From an uncultured bacterium (GTDB lineage: Bacteria; Cyanobacteriota; Vampirovibrionia; Gastranaerophilales; Gastranaerophilaceae): DNA of 64,000 bases. Shown piece after piece: positions 63,138 through 64,000 of the stretch. How positions within the stretch are numbered: position 1 is the first letter of the stretch; each line of letters starts with the position of its first letter. The stretch covers positions 1-64,000 of the forward strand of contig CASGCE010000017.1 of NCBI GenBank assembly GCA_949299935.1, given 5' to 3'. Made by a program: the position numbers and the translations under genes. Under the pieces are notes generated by a model. The model was not told the origin of the DNA. It was given only the letters and a program-made list of their open reading frames with translations, and did not search any database.

Positions 63138-64000
63138 ATGAAAGAAATTATTATTACTGCACCGGTCAAAAAACCTGAAGATATCGAGTTGTTCAGCAAT
63201 GCTACAAGTTGTCGTGATTATTATGTTTATTACAAAAAATTTCTGGACAATAATTTTGATTACGTTAGAGAATTTGTGGAAACGGCAAAAAAATGCAAAT
63301 GTAATATATATATCAATTTTAAACATGATATTACGGAGGAAAATCTTCCTGAGATTAAAAAAATGCTTAAGTTTTTAAAAACAGTCGGTATAGATGGAAT
63401 TTTTATAAACAGTTTTGCGATTTTAGAAGCTATAAAAGTATTTAAATTACCGTTTAAGGTTATTGCGGATTCCTATTTTGATATACATAATCTTGCAGGT
63501 ATTGATTTTATAAATAGTTTCCATAAAGTTGACGGAATAATTATTACCGAAGAAATTTATATGAAAAATATTGCTAAGATTAAAAAGTATACAAAACTAC
63601 CGCTTGCGATTGATTCGGATAATCTTCCCTGGTGTGCAGAGGATATTAAAAAGACAAAAGCTATAGATAATGTTGTAATTAAAGGTAAATTTGCTAACTC
63701 TGAGGAAATTCTTGAAGGAATTGAACTTGTTGAAAAGATTCTGGAAAAACCAAAACTCTTTAAAAATCAGAAACTACCTTTTAAACATGTAAGGAAAAGT
63801 ATTTACCAAACTAATCATTTTTCAGGTGAAATGGTTAGCGCGGAAGGTAAAGATTTTAAGTTCAGTCGAAACATTCAAAATTTTGAATGGGTAGTTAAAA
63901 GCACAAAAGCACCAAAAGATTTAAATTACAACGAGGTTTATCGTATAAATCTCAGGTTATCAGCTTTGTCTCAGGTAAATGAGCTGGAAAAATATATTAA
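63138..64000 (+). CDS. Peptidase U32-family protein, 5' part (runs off the window)
   Basis: The open frame from ATG 63138 runs to the end (287 codons seen). The pattern is that of a U32 TIM barrel: CNIYINFKHDITEENLPEI, GIDGIFINSFAILEAI, FKVIADSYFDIHNLAGIDF and VDGIIITEEIYMKNIA give strand-helix units with the usual NxD/E spacing. U32 proteins are collagenase-like peptidases or tRNA/ubiquinone hydroxylation factors. A TATAAT box (63126-63131) ends six bases before the ATG, so the message seems leaderless. The C-terminal part lies outside the window. Confidence 0.75.
   Translation, partial: MKEIIITAPVKKPEDIELFSNATSCRDYYVYYKKFLDNNFDYVREFVETAKKCKCNIYINFKHDITEENLPEIKKMLKFLKTVGIDGIFINSFAILEAIKVFKLPFKVIADSYFDIHNLAGIDFINSFHKVDGIIITEEIYMKNIAKIKKYTKLPLAIDSDNLPWCAEDIKKTKAIDNVVIKGKFANSEEILEGIELVEKILEKPKLFKNQKLPFKHVRKSIYQTNHFSGEMVSAEGKDFKFSRNIQNFEWVVKSTKAPKDLNYNEVYRINLRLSALSQVNELEKYI

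Overview
The window is about 64 kb of AT-rich, gene-dense bacterial chromosome. The best fit is a gut-type Candidatus Gastranaerophilales (Melainabacteria/Vampirovibrionia, the non-photosynthetic sister lineage of Cyanobacteria). The evidence is a cyanobacterial-type 5S rRNA 3' domain at the left edge, an Omp85/BamA with three POTRA domains as in cyanobacteria, type IV pilin-like proteins with FTLAEVLITLGI N-termini, proteins opening with an ISFKG-type motif, and fermentative metabolism (ADP-forming acetyl-CoA synthetase, rubrerythrin) with no respiratory or photosynthetic genes in view. The cell is Gram-negative (BamA, Skp, AsmA-like protein) with type IV pili (PilT and three pilin-like genes).

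Layout. 1-290: rearranged 5S rRNA end with two terminators and a palindromic repeat. 0.3-4.9 kb: small accessory genes (two XRE regulators, a membrane-anchored PD-(D/E)XK-like protein, a zinc-ribbon protein), SpmA/SpmB, one pilin and a GNAT-like protein. 5-10.3 kb: ADP-forming acetyl-CoA synthetase with a radical SAM gene, a TerC/DUF475 membrane protein and SAH hydrolase. 10.5-14.6 kb: a 1358-aa GH13-type protein. 14.6-23.5 kb, all minus strand: YchF, SecA, a coiled-coil-ended 528-aa protein, a TrpD-like enzyme, a ZIP transporter and a stand-alone FliI/SctN ATPase. 24-31.6 kb: S16, an OmpR-type regulator, SpeD, Era, a membrane protein, a sugar-binding protein and RsmI. 31.7-36.4 kb: BamA, Skp, uridine phosphorylase and a soluble FlhA-cytoplasmic-domain protein. 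36.5-43.6 kb: two lineage-specific membrane proteins and a 1476-aa AsmA-like protein. 43.6-51.3 kb: rubrerythrin, a sugar ABC ATPase coupled to a degenerate histidine kinase, AroQ, unknowns and a bioF-bioG-bioC operon. 51.4-58.9 kb: a second pilin, LysS, PilT, RecF, YraN, QueF and a dicarboxylate/amino-acid symporter. 59-64 kb: two tRNA-Pro genes around a rearranged repeat, a third pilin, a SEC-C protein, Maf and a partial U32-type peptidase.

Most notable. (1) Two of the three pilin genes have a consensus-like promoter, a ribosome binding site and a start codon followed by a run of exactly nine G, and in both the start is out of frame with the pilin by the same one base, which points to phase variation. 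(2) An FlhA cytoplasmic domain without its membrane part, together with a lone FliI ATPase, suggests a reduced or repurposed type III export machinery. (3) A palindromic element with a compensated stem change sits inside both a 5S rRNA remnant and a broken tRNA-Pro. (4) A histidine kinase that has lost its phospho-acceptor His and N-box Asn overlaps a sugar ABC ATPase gene. (5) At least eight genes have a -10 box that ends six or seven bases before the start codon, so leaderless mRNAs look common. (6) Two candidate small RNAs lie in otherwise empty gaps. All assignments come from reading the sequence; no database search was run.
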